64,000 nucleotides of DNA from Bacteroidales bacterium (GTDB lineage Bacteria > Bacteroidota > Bacteroidia > Bacteroidales > UBA4417). Each line of letters begins with the position of its first letter. Position 1 is the stretch's first letter. Position numbers and translations under genes: made by a program. Positions 38,317 through 45,951 of this stretch are shown here, in pieces. The notes under the pieces are model-generated. The model ran no database searches and had not been told where the DNA came from. It saw only the letters and a list, made by a program, of their open reading frames with translations. The stretch covers positions 62,001-126,000 of the forward strand of contig JAURYB010000078.1 in the NCBI GenBank assembly GCA_030654075.1, written 5' to 3'.

Positions 38317-38819
38317 ATAATTTACCTGATTCTCGGTTTTGGATTCCTGATGAAGGAACATACAACAAAATACAAAAATTAAAAAAATATGTTGCTTTTA
38401 TAGCCGGTTTACCATTTTCATCTGATGAAGATAAGCAGAAAGCATCAAGGATTATTTTCCTAATTGAAAATATCAATAAACCTGAAACGTTTAGATCATG
38501 GAACGTTTGTTTGGATATTTTTGATCGTGATATTCAGTATGGTTTTAATAAAAGTAAGGGTATTTACTGGAGAACTTGGTCTGTTTATTTTGAAGGTGAT
38601 AGTTTAGAGATTGAAGCTTCTTCAAAACACACACATGATATTTTTCATTATGGTGATGATTTTCATTATTTCGGCCTAATTTATTTTACCAAAAATATTG
38701 AATATCAAAGGCTTTTTTTAGAAACAGATATAGATGAATTTGTTAACGATGCATCGAATTTCAACAAATATATTACAGAATCTTTAAATGATATAGAAAT
38801 TGATATAGTCTTATTGTAG
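38313..38819 (+). CDS. Unknown protein translationally coupled to the restriction-modification enzyme
   Basis: 168 residues, no signal peptide or TM helix, acidic. The ATG overlaps the stop of the upstream gene (ATGA at 38313-38316), the usual sign of translational coupling. The sequence begins MNNLPDSRFWIPDEGTYNKI and includes the aromatic-rich GIYWRTWSVYFEGDSLEIEA and HDIFHYGDDFHYFGLIYFT segments, suggesting a beta-rich core. I do not recognise a family. It is AT-rich like the specificity region of its neighbour, consistent with acquisition together. Possible roles include a control or accessory factor of the restriction system or a second defence component; none is shown. Confidence 0.75.
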   Translation: MNNLPDSRFWIPDEGTYNKIQKLKKYVAFIAGLPFSSDEDKQKASRIIFLIENINKPETFRSWNVCLDIFDRDIQYGFNKSKGIYWRTWSVYFEGDSLEIEASSKHTHDIFHYGDDFHYFGLIYFTKNIEYQRLFLETDIDEFVNDASNFNKYITESLNDIEIDIVLL

Positions 38820-38820
38820 T

Positions 38821-38854
38821 GTAGGTTAAACTTGATTTGCACTTAAAAACCTAC
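38821..38854 (+). terminator. Hairpin just after the restriction-modification operon
   Basis: GTAGGTT (38821-38827) and AACCTAC (38848-38854) pair perfectly around a 20-nt loop, directly after the TAG at 38817-38819. The following bases are A-rich on this strand, so it lacks a U-tract and may act as an mRNA 3' end stabiliser rather than a strong intrinsic terminator. Confidence 0.4.
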
Positions 38855-38862
38855 GCTTAAAT

Positions 38863-38936
38863 AAAAAAAAGTGGGCATTACACCCACCTCCCCGGTTAAG
38901 CTTGAAGTTATCGCGCCACCTTCGGCTTTTAACAGC
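38863..38936 (-). ncRNA. Putative small RNA 1 of a tandem trio
   Basis: On the minus strand the promoter (38941-38970) is followed within about 8 nt by a 5' hairpin (38933-38895; outer stem GTTAA..AGC with GCTTAAC, inner GAAG with CTTC). The RNA ends in a terminator: GTGGG-loop-CCCAC (38887-38871) and eight Ts (38870-38863). Predicted length is about 74 nt. There is no ORF inside. The design is the same as in the two copies to the right. Confidence 0.62.
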
Positions 38937-38940
38937 ATTA

Positions 38941-38970
38941 CAAAAATGCAATTATTTTACTTATTTTCAA
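38941..38970 (-). promoter_or_regulatory. Promoter of small RNA 1
   Basis: On the minus strand: TTG (38970-38968), 19-nt spacer, CATTTTTG (38948-38941), one base off the TAnnTTTG consensus of the Bacteroidota primary sigma factor. The upstream block TTTTTTGAGGGCTATTGTTG is shared almost exactly with promoter 2. Confidence 0.6.
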
Positions 38971-39010
38971 CAATAGCCCTCAAAAAAAAGTTGTGAGATA
39001 AAAACCTGTT

Positions 39011-39080
39011 AAATTAAACTGCGGGAAATAAGCCTGAGCCTATTTCCCGCAGAGTTTCAGATCTCCCCGCAGGGCGATCA
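39011..39080 (-). ncRNA. Putative small RNA 2 of a tandem trio
   Basis: On the minus strand, about 7 nt after the -7 element, a 5' hairpin GATC-G-CCC-TGCG-GGG-A-GATC (39079-39060) is followed by a 7-nt linker and a perfect 12-bp terminator stem CTGCGGGAAATA/TATTTCCCGCAG (39052-39019) with TTTAATTT after it. Length about 70 nt. The stems differ wholly in sequence from RNA 1 and 3 but keep the same two-hairpin plan. Confidence 0.66.
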
Positions 39081-39085
39081 AGTTG

Positions 39086-39115
39086 CAAATATACAACCCT
39101 CTTTCTTATTTTCAA
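39086..39115 (-). promoter_or_regulatory. Promoter of small RNA 2
   Basis: On the minus strand: TTG (39115-39113), 19-nt spacer and a perfect TATATTTG (39093-39086), matching TTTG-N19-TAnnTTTG of Bacteroidota. The GTTGAAAATAAG and GTTGTATATTTGCA blocks recur in promoters 1 and/or 3. Confidence 0.7.
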
Positions 39116-39167
39116 CAATTGCCCTCAAAAAATGTCACAAACTAATTACTCCTGAACTAAATACCCT

Positions 39168-39237
39168 TAAAATCAAACTGAGGGAAATAAGCGTTTGCTA
39201 AATTCCCTCAGAGGTTCGTTCTCGTCGCAACTCGAAC
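39168..39237 (-). ncRNA. Putative small RNA 3 of a tandem trio
   Basis: On the minus strand a 5' hairpin with outer stem GTTCG/CGAAC (39237-39214) begins about 5 nt after the -7 element. It is followed by the terminator stem CTGAGGGAAT/ATTTCCCTCAG (39211-39178, one bulged base) and the tail TTTGATTTT. Length about 70 nt, no ORF. It shares its terminator loop style and 5' promoter with RNA 2. Confidence 0.64.
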
Positions 39238-39241
39238 ACTG

Positions 39242-39270
39242 CAAATATACAACCCTTTTCTCATTTTCAA
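39242..39270 (-). promoter_or_regulatory. Promoter of small RNA 3
   Basis: On the minus strand: TTTTTTG (its TTG at 39270-39268), 18-nt spacer, perfect TATATTTG (39249-39242). The 14-bp GGGTTGTATATTTGCA core is the same as in promoter 2. Confidence 0.7.
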
Positions 39271-39480
39271 AAAACACCCTTTAAAAAATTACAAACGATC
39301 ACGAACATTATGATACTATTGATCGAGAATGTAAATCACAAGTTAGAATAATGTTCAACAGACCTTATGTTGTAAAAAAACAAGATTCGGAAAAGACACA
39401 TTCTTTGGTTGAGGTACTTTTAATACGGAAATTCAATTTTATTTCAAGAATGTCAGTTTGATAGGTTCACTTAAAGAATG

Positions 39481-41628
39481 TTAATGTTTCACCCAGCCAA
39501 CGACATTGTAACTATTACCCGGATAATTTCCTTTTTTGGTTACGGTCTCTTTTTTGCCATTCCATTCCAGCGAAATCTTGTTAAACTGGTCCTTTTGGTA
39601 ATCCAGTGTATAGGAATTGTCTTCAAAAAGGGTGGAAGGTTTACAGCTATTTCCATAGGTATGGCAGGTGATTTCGAATACCGTGTTCGGGGTGATATAT
39701 TGTATTGGTTTTGCTAAAGGAAGTATGGTTCCTTCTTTTACAAATAACGGAATCTGATCAAGCGACATCTCAATAGCATAGTGTTTGCCGCCTTCATATT
39801 TTTGATCGGTATTGAAGTCGTACCATGTTCCGGCTGGGAAATAGACACTTCGCTTGCTTGTACCATCTATAAACGGGGCAGCCAAAAGGCTTTCGCCGAT
39901 CAAATACTCATCATCAATTTTATAAACAGCTGAATCGTTGGGGAAATCAACCACCAATGCCCGAAACGGCGGAATGCCTTCGAAATGGTAAGTAGCGAAA
40001 GCCGAGTAAAGGTATGGAATCAGGCTCATCCGCAATTCGAGCAGTTTGCGAACCTGGGATTCGAGTTGTTTGGCATTGGGCAAAAACTCATCGCGGTTGT
40101 TTTTTTCGTAATCGTACTGCAGCCAGGGCGGATTGTTTAAATACCAGGAATTAAAAAGCAACTGAGCAGATAGTACACCGCTTTGGGTGCGTCGAATTAG
40201 ATCGGCATCAGATTTAGTTTCACGGATTTCGGGTGACCAAACCAAACCGGAAAAACCTGAATTTGAAATCATGCGAACAAATTCACGATGATCGTACATA
40301 TCGCTGTAAAGTGAAGCAGGATAGGGAGATGCGAATGCTTGCGAAGATCGTACGTCGAAAAACGTCCGTTTGTTTTGGCGGTTGAAAACATCAAGCAAGG
40401 TTTTCTGATATAAAACGCCATACAACTGGTGCATTTGTTCACCATCGATACCTGAAGGGAATACTGACATTTCGGGGAAACTCCACTGCGCTGCGGCATC
40501 TTTATAGTCGGCAGCATCGCACTCATCCAGTTTAAAAGCGGTAATCCCTTTATTGATAAAAGTTTTCTCGTGGTAGTCGCCAAATATTTTCCGGGCTTCG
40601 GGATCAACAAAATCGGGAACAAGGCCTTTCCACACCGAGAAATCGCCCGATTTATCCTTTAAAGGATCAAACAAAGGAGATGTGGGAAATGTAAACGCAT
40701 GTTCCCAAAGGTTGAGTTTGAAACCCATACTGTCCATGCGTTGTATAAACCGATCGGGATTGGGGAATAATGAAGGCTTCCAGACAAACGAGCAGGAATA
40801 AGCCACCGAATGCCAGCCTGGTTCGAGTCCGAACATATCGCAAGGCATGTTGTTTTTTCGGAAATAGCTTGCCAGTTTCTCAGCTTTAACATCCGTATAA
40901 TCACCTTTGCCACGGTATTTTACACCCAATCCCCAGGCTGGAACCATGCACCCGCCACCGGAATACAGGTTGTAGCGCTGGATAGCTTCTTTAGTCGTTG
41001 GTCCTTCGAAAACATAAATTTCCATTCCCTTTTCAAATGGCACTTCAATGATCATGCTGTTGGAAGGTTTTTCCAATGGCTTATACAAATCAAGCGTTGA
41101 TGAAGCCACACTGGCATTCCCGCCTTCTTTAATGTTAACACTTTCGGTGGCTTTGCGCATGGTGCCGCAATAGAAAGTAGCATAGCGCGAGGTATTCACC
41201 AAAACGCCATATCCTTTCGTAGAAACATAAAACGGAACCGGGGCATGTGAAAATCCCACGTTACCGGTTGACCAGCTGTTTACCCTGATTTCCTTCCGGA
41301 AACCGCGTTGCTGGAAAGTATTGTTCTGCAAACCAAAGCCATAAATCTGTTCCGATTCGTCCATGGTTAATTCGGCTACACAACCCCGTTGTATGGTTTT
41401 AAATTTTATCTCAGCCAGATCGAAAGGTGGTTTTTCATTATCCTGCAATTGCTTCATGGCATCCAGCGCGGGAGCGTCTTTAAACTCGGAAGGTTTAAAT
41501 TTTTCGGGTGTTCCAAAACTAACCTTCCAAACACCTGGAGCAATTTTCTCGATGGTTTGGGCATGGAGGGATGATTGCCACAAAAAACACAAAACAATTA
41601 TGTATGCAATTTTATTCAAGTGTTTCAT
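39481..41628 (-). CDS. GH31 glycosidase, divergent subfamily
   Basis: 715 residues with signal peptide MKHLNKIAYIIVLCFLWQSSLHAQ. An N-terminal beta-sandwich (about 25-225) precedes a GH31 TIM barrel: NNMPCDMFGLEPGWHS, FKLNLWEHAF, and GITAFKLDECDAADY with Asp368 at the nucleophile position (KLDECD instead of the common WNDMNE). SDMYDHREFVRMISNSGFSG takes the place of the usual GDN acid/base block. GH31 enzymes hydrolyse alpha-glucosides, xylosides, galactosides and others; this motif set argues against a simple alpha-glucosidase. It is the last gene of the minus-strand locus and ends close to the small RNA array. A broken copy of its 5' part is at 47950. Confidence 0.88.
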   Translation of the reverse strand: MKHLNKIAYIIVLCFLWQSSLHAQTIEKIAPGVWKVSFGTPEKFKPSEFKDAPALDAMKQLQDNEKPPFDLAEIKFKTIQRGCVAELTMDESEQIYGFGLQNNTFQQRGFRKEIRVNSWSTGNVGFSHAPVPFYVSTKGYGVLVNTSRYATFYCGTMRKATESVNIKEGGNASVASSTLDLYKPLEKPSNSMIIEVPFEKGMEIYVFEGPTTKEAIQRYNLYSGGGCMVPAWGLGVKYRGKGDYTDVKAEKLASYFRKNNMPCDMFGLEPGWHSVAYSCSFVWKPSLFPNPDRFIQRMDSMGFKLNLWEHAFTFPTSPLFDPLKDKSGDFSVWKGLVPDFVDPEARKIFGDYHEKTFINKGITAFKLDECDAADYKDAAAQWSFPEMSVFPSGIDGEQMHQLYGVLYQKTLLDVFNRQNKRTFFDVRSSQAFASPYPASLYSDMYDHREFVRMISNSGFSGLVWSPEIRETKSDADLIRRTQSGVLSAQLLFNSWYLNNPPWLQYDYEKNNRDEFLPNAKQLESQVRKLLELRMSLIPYLYSAFATYHFEGIPPFRALVVDFPNDSAVYKIDDEYLIGESLLAAPFIDGTSKRSVYFPAGTWYDFNTDQKYEGGKHYAIEMSLDQIPLFVKEGTILPLAKPIQYITPNTVFEITCHTYGNSCKPSTLFEDNSYTLDYQKDQFNKISLEWNGKKETVTKKGNYPGNSYNVVGWVKH

Positions 41629-41946
41629 TTTTGTTGTATAAATCAGTCTGTACGTTACTTGTTACTTGTTGTTTTTTATGACTATGCGCAATGAATAACA
41701 TAACCATAATGTCGCACCTACGGTGCTTTTGAATTATTTTGTCTCATTCCTTTACTACCATAATACCGCACCTCTGGTGCTTTTTCAACGGACTTTCGCA
41801 TGATCGGAGGCCCCATTTGGTGCAACATTATGGTAGAAAAACAAAATGGAATGATCATCTAAGCCCCATTCGGGGCGACATTATGGTCCTGTTTATTGAT
41901 TTTACTATCAATAAAATTAATGTTCTATTGATTGCTGATAGTCATT
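41629..41946. other. Intergenic region filled by an inverted-repeat element
   Basis: 318 bp between the AGE-family gene and the GH31 gene, both on the minus strand. Most of it is the 185-bp repeat element at 41703-41887 (separate entry). The remainder upstream of GH31 has no clear promoter. Confidence 0.6.
41703..41887. repeat. 185-bp intergenic inverted-repeat element
   Basis: ACCATAATGTCGC (41703-41715) and GCGACATTATGGT (41875-41887) are perfect inverted repeats. Inside are degenerate copies, ACCATAATACCGCACCTCTG near 41757 and GGTGCAACATTATGGT ending at 41834, plus the small hairpins CACCTACGGTG and CCCCATTCGGGG. Non-coding; looks like a dispersed intergenic repeat family. No target duplication is obvious. 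Confidence 0.75.
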
Positions 41947-43293
41947 TTATTTCTTCATCAACTGTTGAAGTCTTTTATCACATTCCATCATCGAACGTCC
42001 GGAGTGATACGCCACTTTCCATTCATTGCCAATATTTCCATCAATAATTTTCCCATCGCGTTCGAGCAAACGTCTCCATTCTCCTACCTCATGATTAATC
42101 ATTTTTGTATCTACAAAACCCCAAATTTTCTGAAAAGCTTCGTAATAGCGAATGTCATTAAAAAGCTCATATCCTTCCAGGAATCCAACCAGCGCTTCGG
42201 TATGTTGCCACCATTCTTTTTCGAGCACCAATGCGCCGCCTTTGCGAAGTCCATCGCGGTAAATTCCGCCCATTTCATAATCAACACCATATTTCACGGC
42301 ATTGTCCAACAATAACTTAAATAAAGGTTTGTAGGTTTCAACCGATTCTCCAGATGCTTTTAACCCTCGTACCATTAACCAGACTAATTCGGTATTGTGT
42401 CCGTAAGAAGTTGTTTCAGTCGGATCAGCTGGTTTTTCACCCTCACGCTCTGCATTCCAGGTTCTTTTAATGTTGATCGCCGGAAGCGGATTCCATGCCA
42501 TATCAAATTGATTCAGACCAGAACCAGCCACATGATCCACCATTTTTTCGCTGATCAGGTTGATTATTTCATTCAGTTTACGTTTGTGAAGTTCATTTCC
42601 CGATGCCAAATATAAAGAAGTAAAAGCTTCCATGAGGTGCATATGCGTATCCAATCCTTTGCGGTCGCCTCCGCTGAAACCATTTGCGGCAGGCACCCAG
42701 TTGCTTTCGAGGTTCTCATAATACCCTCCGTAGTGGGTATCGGCACAATATTTCTGTAATAAATCGAAGGTCTTTTCAGCATATTCCAAACCGCGTTTGT
42801 CGCCTGTAGAACGATAATAGTCAGAAAGGGCATAAATGGCAAAGCTTTGACCGTAAACAATTTTACCATCATCGAGCGGTGAACCATCTCGTTTCACTTT
42901 CCAGCGCCAACCGCCGTTTTTTTCGTCCCATAAATACTTAATCAGGAAATCGACGCCTTGCTTTGCTTTTTCTTTATTCGACTCCGATGGCGCAACGCTG
43001 TTGAGTTGCGAAAACCACCAGATCATACGGCACTGCGTATTCAGGTATTTCTCGGGCATTTCCATCGCCACTCCGTTGGCATCAAAATTTGTCATGAATC
43101 CACCGTAGGTTTTATCGACGGCATTTTTTTCCCAGAAAGGAATCAATTCAGTGTACAGATGTTTATGAATTGCCTGATAATCTGCGCCTATTTGTTTGTC
43201 AATGCTGGTTTTCTGGGCATTTACATTCATGAAAAACAAAATGAATGTGGCACAAATCAGAACTGATTTTTTGGTCATAAATGATTGTTTCAT
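41947..43293 (-). CDS. Exported AGE-family sugar 2-epimerase (cellobiose/mannobiose epimerase-like)
   Basis: 448 residues; ATG 43293 or the in-frame ATG at 43278 (MTKKSVLICATFILFFMNVNAQ, a signal peptide). The (alpha/alpha)6 barrel has the AGE/CE landmarks KTYGGFMTNFDANG, LNTQCRMIWWFSQL, YGQSFAIYALSDYYR, TSYGHNTELVWLMVRG and KEWWQHTEALVGFLEGYELF, including the His residues expected for the proton-transfer pair. Members interconvert mannose and glucose at the reducing end of disaccharides or act on N-acylglucosamine. Known cellobiose/mannobiose epimerases are cytoplasmic, so the signal peptide is unusual. With beta-mannosidase and alpha-galactosidase genes nearby, mannobiose or mannose is the likely substrate. 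Confidence 0.85.
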   Translation of the reverse strand: MKQSFMTKKSVLICATFILFFMNVNAQKTSIDKQIGADYQAIHKHLYTELIPFWEKNAVDKTYGGFMTNFDANGVAMEMPEKYLNTQCRMIWWFSQLNSVAPSESNKEKAKQGVDFLIKYLWDEKNGGWRWKVKRDGSPLDDGKIVYGQSFAIYALSDYYRSTGDKRGLEYAEKTFDLLQKYCADTHYGGYYENLESNWVPAANGFSGGDRKGLDTHMHLMEAFTSLYLASGNELHKRKLNEIINLISEKMVDHVAGSGLNQFDMAWNPLPAINIKRTWNAEREGEKPADPTETTSYGHNTELVWLMVRGLKASGESVETYKPLFKLLLDNAVKYGVDYEMGGIYRDGLRKGGALVLEKEWWQHTEALVGFLEGYELFNDIRYYEAFQKIWGFVDTKMINHEVGEWRRLLERDGKIIDGNIGNEWKVAYHSGRSMMECDKRLQQLMKK

Positions 43294-43325
43294 ACTTCGA
43301 TTTTTTAATTATTGATTTTTTATTT

Positions 43326-43509
43326 GTAATTAATCAGCCTACTTAAAAGGCATTTTAGCCACAGATTACGCCGATTACGCCGATTAAAACTGATTTTTGC
43401 AGTTTTTTAGTTACAGTTTGAGCAAAAGCTATCAAAATTTATCTGTGCAATTTGTGTAATCTGTGGCAAAAATTTGTTTGTCAATGCTTTAAATGAACTG
43501 ATTAGTTAC
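43326..43509. mobile_element. MITE-like element C (184 bp)
   Basis: Ends GTAATTAATCAG (43326-43337) and CTGATTAGTTAC (43498-43509) match as inverted repeats at 11 of 12 positions and match the ends of elements A and B. An inner repeat GCCACAGATTACGC (about 43358-43371) is mirrored by GTGTAATCTGTGGC (about 43454-43467), the same inner motif as in element B. It fills the gap between the GH92 and AGE-family genes. No clear target duplication. Confidence 0.65.
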
Positions 43510-43530
43510 GATTATTTTTCTTTGATCAGA

Positions 43531-45885
43531 TTAATTGTAAGCATCATTAGGAGGATATGAGGACTTGTCAGCTCCAAACTGTTTATTTGGAACATTGTCC
43601 ATTTCAAATTCAAGTTTTGCTCCTTTCATAATATCTACATGGCTAATCCATGTTTTATCATACTGTTTGCCATTCAGCTTAATACTTTTTATATAAATAT
43701 TTTCGGCTCCGTAATTGGTCACATTGATTTCAAAGGTTTTGTTATTGCCAACTAAAATTTGTGCACTTTTCACAGCTGGTGAGCCAAATACATAAATTCC
43801 ACCGGCAGGGTTTACCGGGAAAAGCCCCAAAGTGCCAAATACATACCAGGCCGACATTTCACCGCAATCATCATTCCCCGTAAGTCCATCGACAGTGGGT
43901 TTAAAAGTTTGAGACAAAATATCACGAACCAATTTTTGAGTTTTCCAGGGTTGACCAGCATAATTGTATAAATATGGCACATGATGCCCCGGTTCGTTAC
44001 CCATGGCGTATTGCCCAATATAGCCTCCGTTTTCTTCAGTTATGTGACCCACATTTTTGGGGTCGAAAAAAGTGTCGAGCTTAGCCACGAATTTTTCATC
44101 GCCACCTAAAAGTTGAACCAGACTATGTATATCCTGCGGTACAAACCACAGCCATTGCCAGGCACTTCCTTCAACATAATCGCCATTTTCATCGGTAGTG
44201 TCCCAGCCTGACTGTTGTTTTGCAGGGTCAGGTATGTTTTTCCGCAAATTACCATTGGCATATTTCCCTCTGAAGAAACCTATTTTAGGATCAAACACAT
44301 TTTTGTAATATTCACCGGCTTTCAAATAATATTGAGCAGTATCTTTTTTCATTTGTTTGGCCATTAAACCTATGCAATAGCTATTTTGTGCGTATTCCAA
44401 TGTTTTTGTTGCTGCCATAATCGTCATATCGCCGGGAACATAGCCATATTTATGAAATAGTTTAGCACTATAAATCTGATTGTCGCGGTTAAAGCCTTTT
44501 AAAGCAGCATGTTTAAAACTATCCTCACCACCTAGGCTTCCATTGCCGTGAATATCGTACATCATAGCATGAAGGGCTTTCTCACTATCAAAACCGGTAA
44601 TGCCTTTGCAATAAGCATCGGCAATCACGGGCAAAGCATGAAACCCTTCCATGCAATTGGTTTCGCCATTTCCAAAGTGATACAATGGCAAATGCCCACC
44701 TTCCCCGGCTGCCGCTAACATTGAATTAATAATATCGGGTAACCTATCTGCCTGAACAATAGTTAATAATGGATGCTCAGCCCTGAATGTGTCCCAAAAG
44801 GCGAAAATATGATAGTTGGTATGTTTCCCCTGGTGTACCTCTCCATCAGAACCGCGATATTTACCATCAACATCGGCATGTAACACGGGTGCTAGCATGG
44901 TACGGTATGCCGAGGTATAATACAATACCCGTTTAACACTGTCGGGTATTTCGGCTTTAAATTTATTTAATTCGGTATTCCACTTCTGGCGGGCTTTTTT
45001 GTGTGTATCTTCAAAATCCCAACCTGCCAGTTCAGCGTTCAAGTTGTTTAATGCCCCTTCGGGACTTACCGATGATATGGCTACTTTAATTAAAATAGTT
45101 TTCTTCTCCGAAATAGTATAGTTAGCCCAAGCTTTCACATCTTTTGCCATTACTGAGTCGGCATTGATCTGAATGCTGTCTCCTATAGCAAAACCTATGG
45201 AATTAAACGGTTCGGAAAATTTAGCAGCAAAAAACACATACCGGTTAGGAGACCAATTACTTACGAGCCTGCCACCCACAACGGTTGTGTTGTCAATTTT
45301 CTTAATAAAGGCTTTTTTAATTTCTAAATTAGGCCATGGTTGGGCATTCAGGTATGACATATCAATCATGATATTGGCATCCCCTTTTTGGTTAAAAGTG
45401 TATTTGTGAAAACCAACCCTTTCGGTAGCCGTTAATTCTACATCAATATCATAATCGTCGAGGTGTACTGAGTAATAACCAGGCGATGCCTTTTCGGTTG
45501 TTTTGGTAATTTTTGACTGATAACCTTCACCGCTGATGTTTTTGGAACTATAGTTCAAATGTAACTTGCCCATAGTTGGCATTATGAGGCAGTCTGTAAG
45601 GTCGCCAATTCCTAATCCACTTAAATGAGTGTGGCTAAAACCATGAATATAATTAAAGTTGTACTGATATCCGGCAATAAGTTCGCCATCTTCGGTGTTG
45701 TCAGGGCTAAGTTGTACCATTCCAAATGGCACTGTTGCGCCTGGATAAAGATTTCCACGGTCCTGTGTTCCAATAAACACATTTACGTTCGAAGCCAAAT
45801 CATTAACCTGTTGTTTACATGATACAGCAAATACAACAATTGTAGTTAAAACAACTAATCTTATAAAAATCAACATTTTTGTCAT
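43531..45885 (-). CDS. GH92 alpha-mannosidase lipoprotein
   Basis: 784 residues. The N-terminus IRLVVLTTIVVFAVSCKQQ has a lipobox Cys at about residue 23. The N-terminal beta-sandwich starts with NVFIGTQDRGNLYPGATVPFGMVQLSPDNT-type sequence, the hallmark of GH92. The catalytic (alpha/alpha)6 domain carries WDTFRAEHPLLTIVQ, GNGETNCMEGFHALPVIADAY, GNEPGHHVPYLYNYAGQPW and GLTGNDDCGEMSAWYVFGTLG. GH92 enzymes are Ca-dependent exo-alpha-mannosidases acting on mannosides of N-glycans or mannan. All family landmarks and the length are normal. Its stop is followed by element C and the epimerase gene; it lies 66 bp after the clan GH-A gene. Confidence 0.96.
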   Translation of the reverse strand: MTKMLIFIRLVVLTTIVVFAVSCKQQVNDLASNVNVFIGTQDRGNLYPGATVPFGMVQLSPDNTEDGELIAGYQYNFNYIHGFSHTHLSGLGIGDLTDCLIMPTMGKLHLNYSSKNISGEGYQSKITKTTEKASPGYYSVHLDDYDIDVELTATERVGFHKYTFNQKGDANIMIDMSYLNAQPWPNLEIKKAFIKKIDNTTVVGGRLVSNWSPNRYVFFAAKFSEPFNSIGFAIGDSIQINADSVMAKDVKAWANYTISEKKTILIKVAISSVSPEGALNNLNAELAGWDFEDTHKKARQKWNTELNKFKAEIPDSVKRVLYYTSAYRTMLAPVLHADVDGKYRGSDGEVHQGKHTNYHIFAFWDTFRAEHPLLTIVQADRLPDIINSMLAAAGEGGHLPLYHFGNGETNCMEGFHALPVIADAYCKGITGFDSEKALHAMMYDIHGNGSLGGEDSFKHAALKGFNRDNQIYSAKLFHKYGYVPGDMTIMAATKTLEYAQNSYCIGLMAKQMKKDTAQYYLKAGEYYKNVFDPKIGFFRGKYANGNLRKNIPDPAKQQSGWDTTDENGDYVEGSAWQWLWFVPQDIHSLVQLLGGDEKFVAKLDTFFDPKNVGHITEENGGYIGQYAMGNEPGHHVPYLYNYAGQPWKTQKLVRDILSQTFKPTVDGLTGNDDCGEMSAWYVFGTLGLFPVNPAGGIYVFGSPAVKSAQILVGNNKTFEINVTNYGAENIYIKSIKLNGKQYDKTWISHVDIMKGAKLEFEMDNVPNKQFGADKSSYPPNDAYN

Positions 45886-45951
45886 TTTCTATTGTATTCA
45901 AGTTTAAGATGAATTTAGCACTTTACCTTGCCTGGCATATATCAATCAATA

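Noticed and set aside
38863-39250. Regularly spaced hairpins that first looked like a CRISPR array or a retron/diversity-generating element
   Set aside because: The repeated parts are promoters and structurally similar but sequence-different stems, with spacing of 130-160 bp; no identical short repeats with unique spacers, no Cas, reverse transcriptase or template/variable repeat pair nearby.
39296-39325. CGATCA/TGATCG hairpin as a fourth small RNA unit
   Set aside because: It has no promoter of the array type and no T-tract; only a 6-bp stem.
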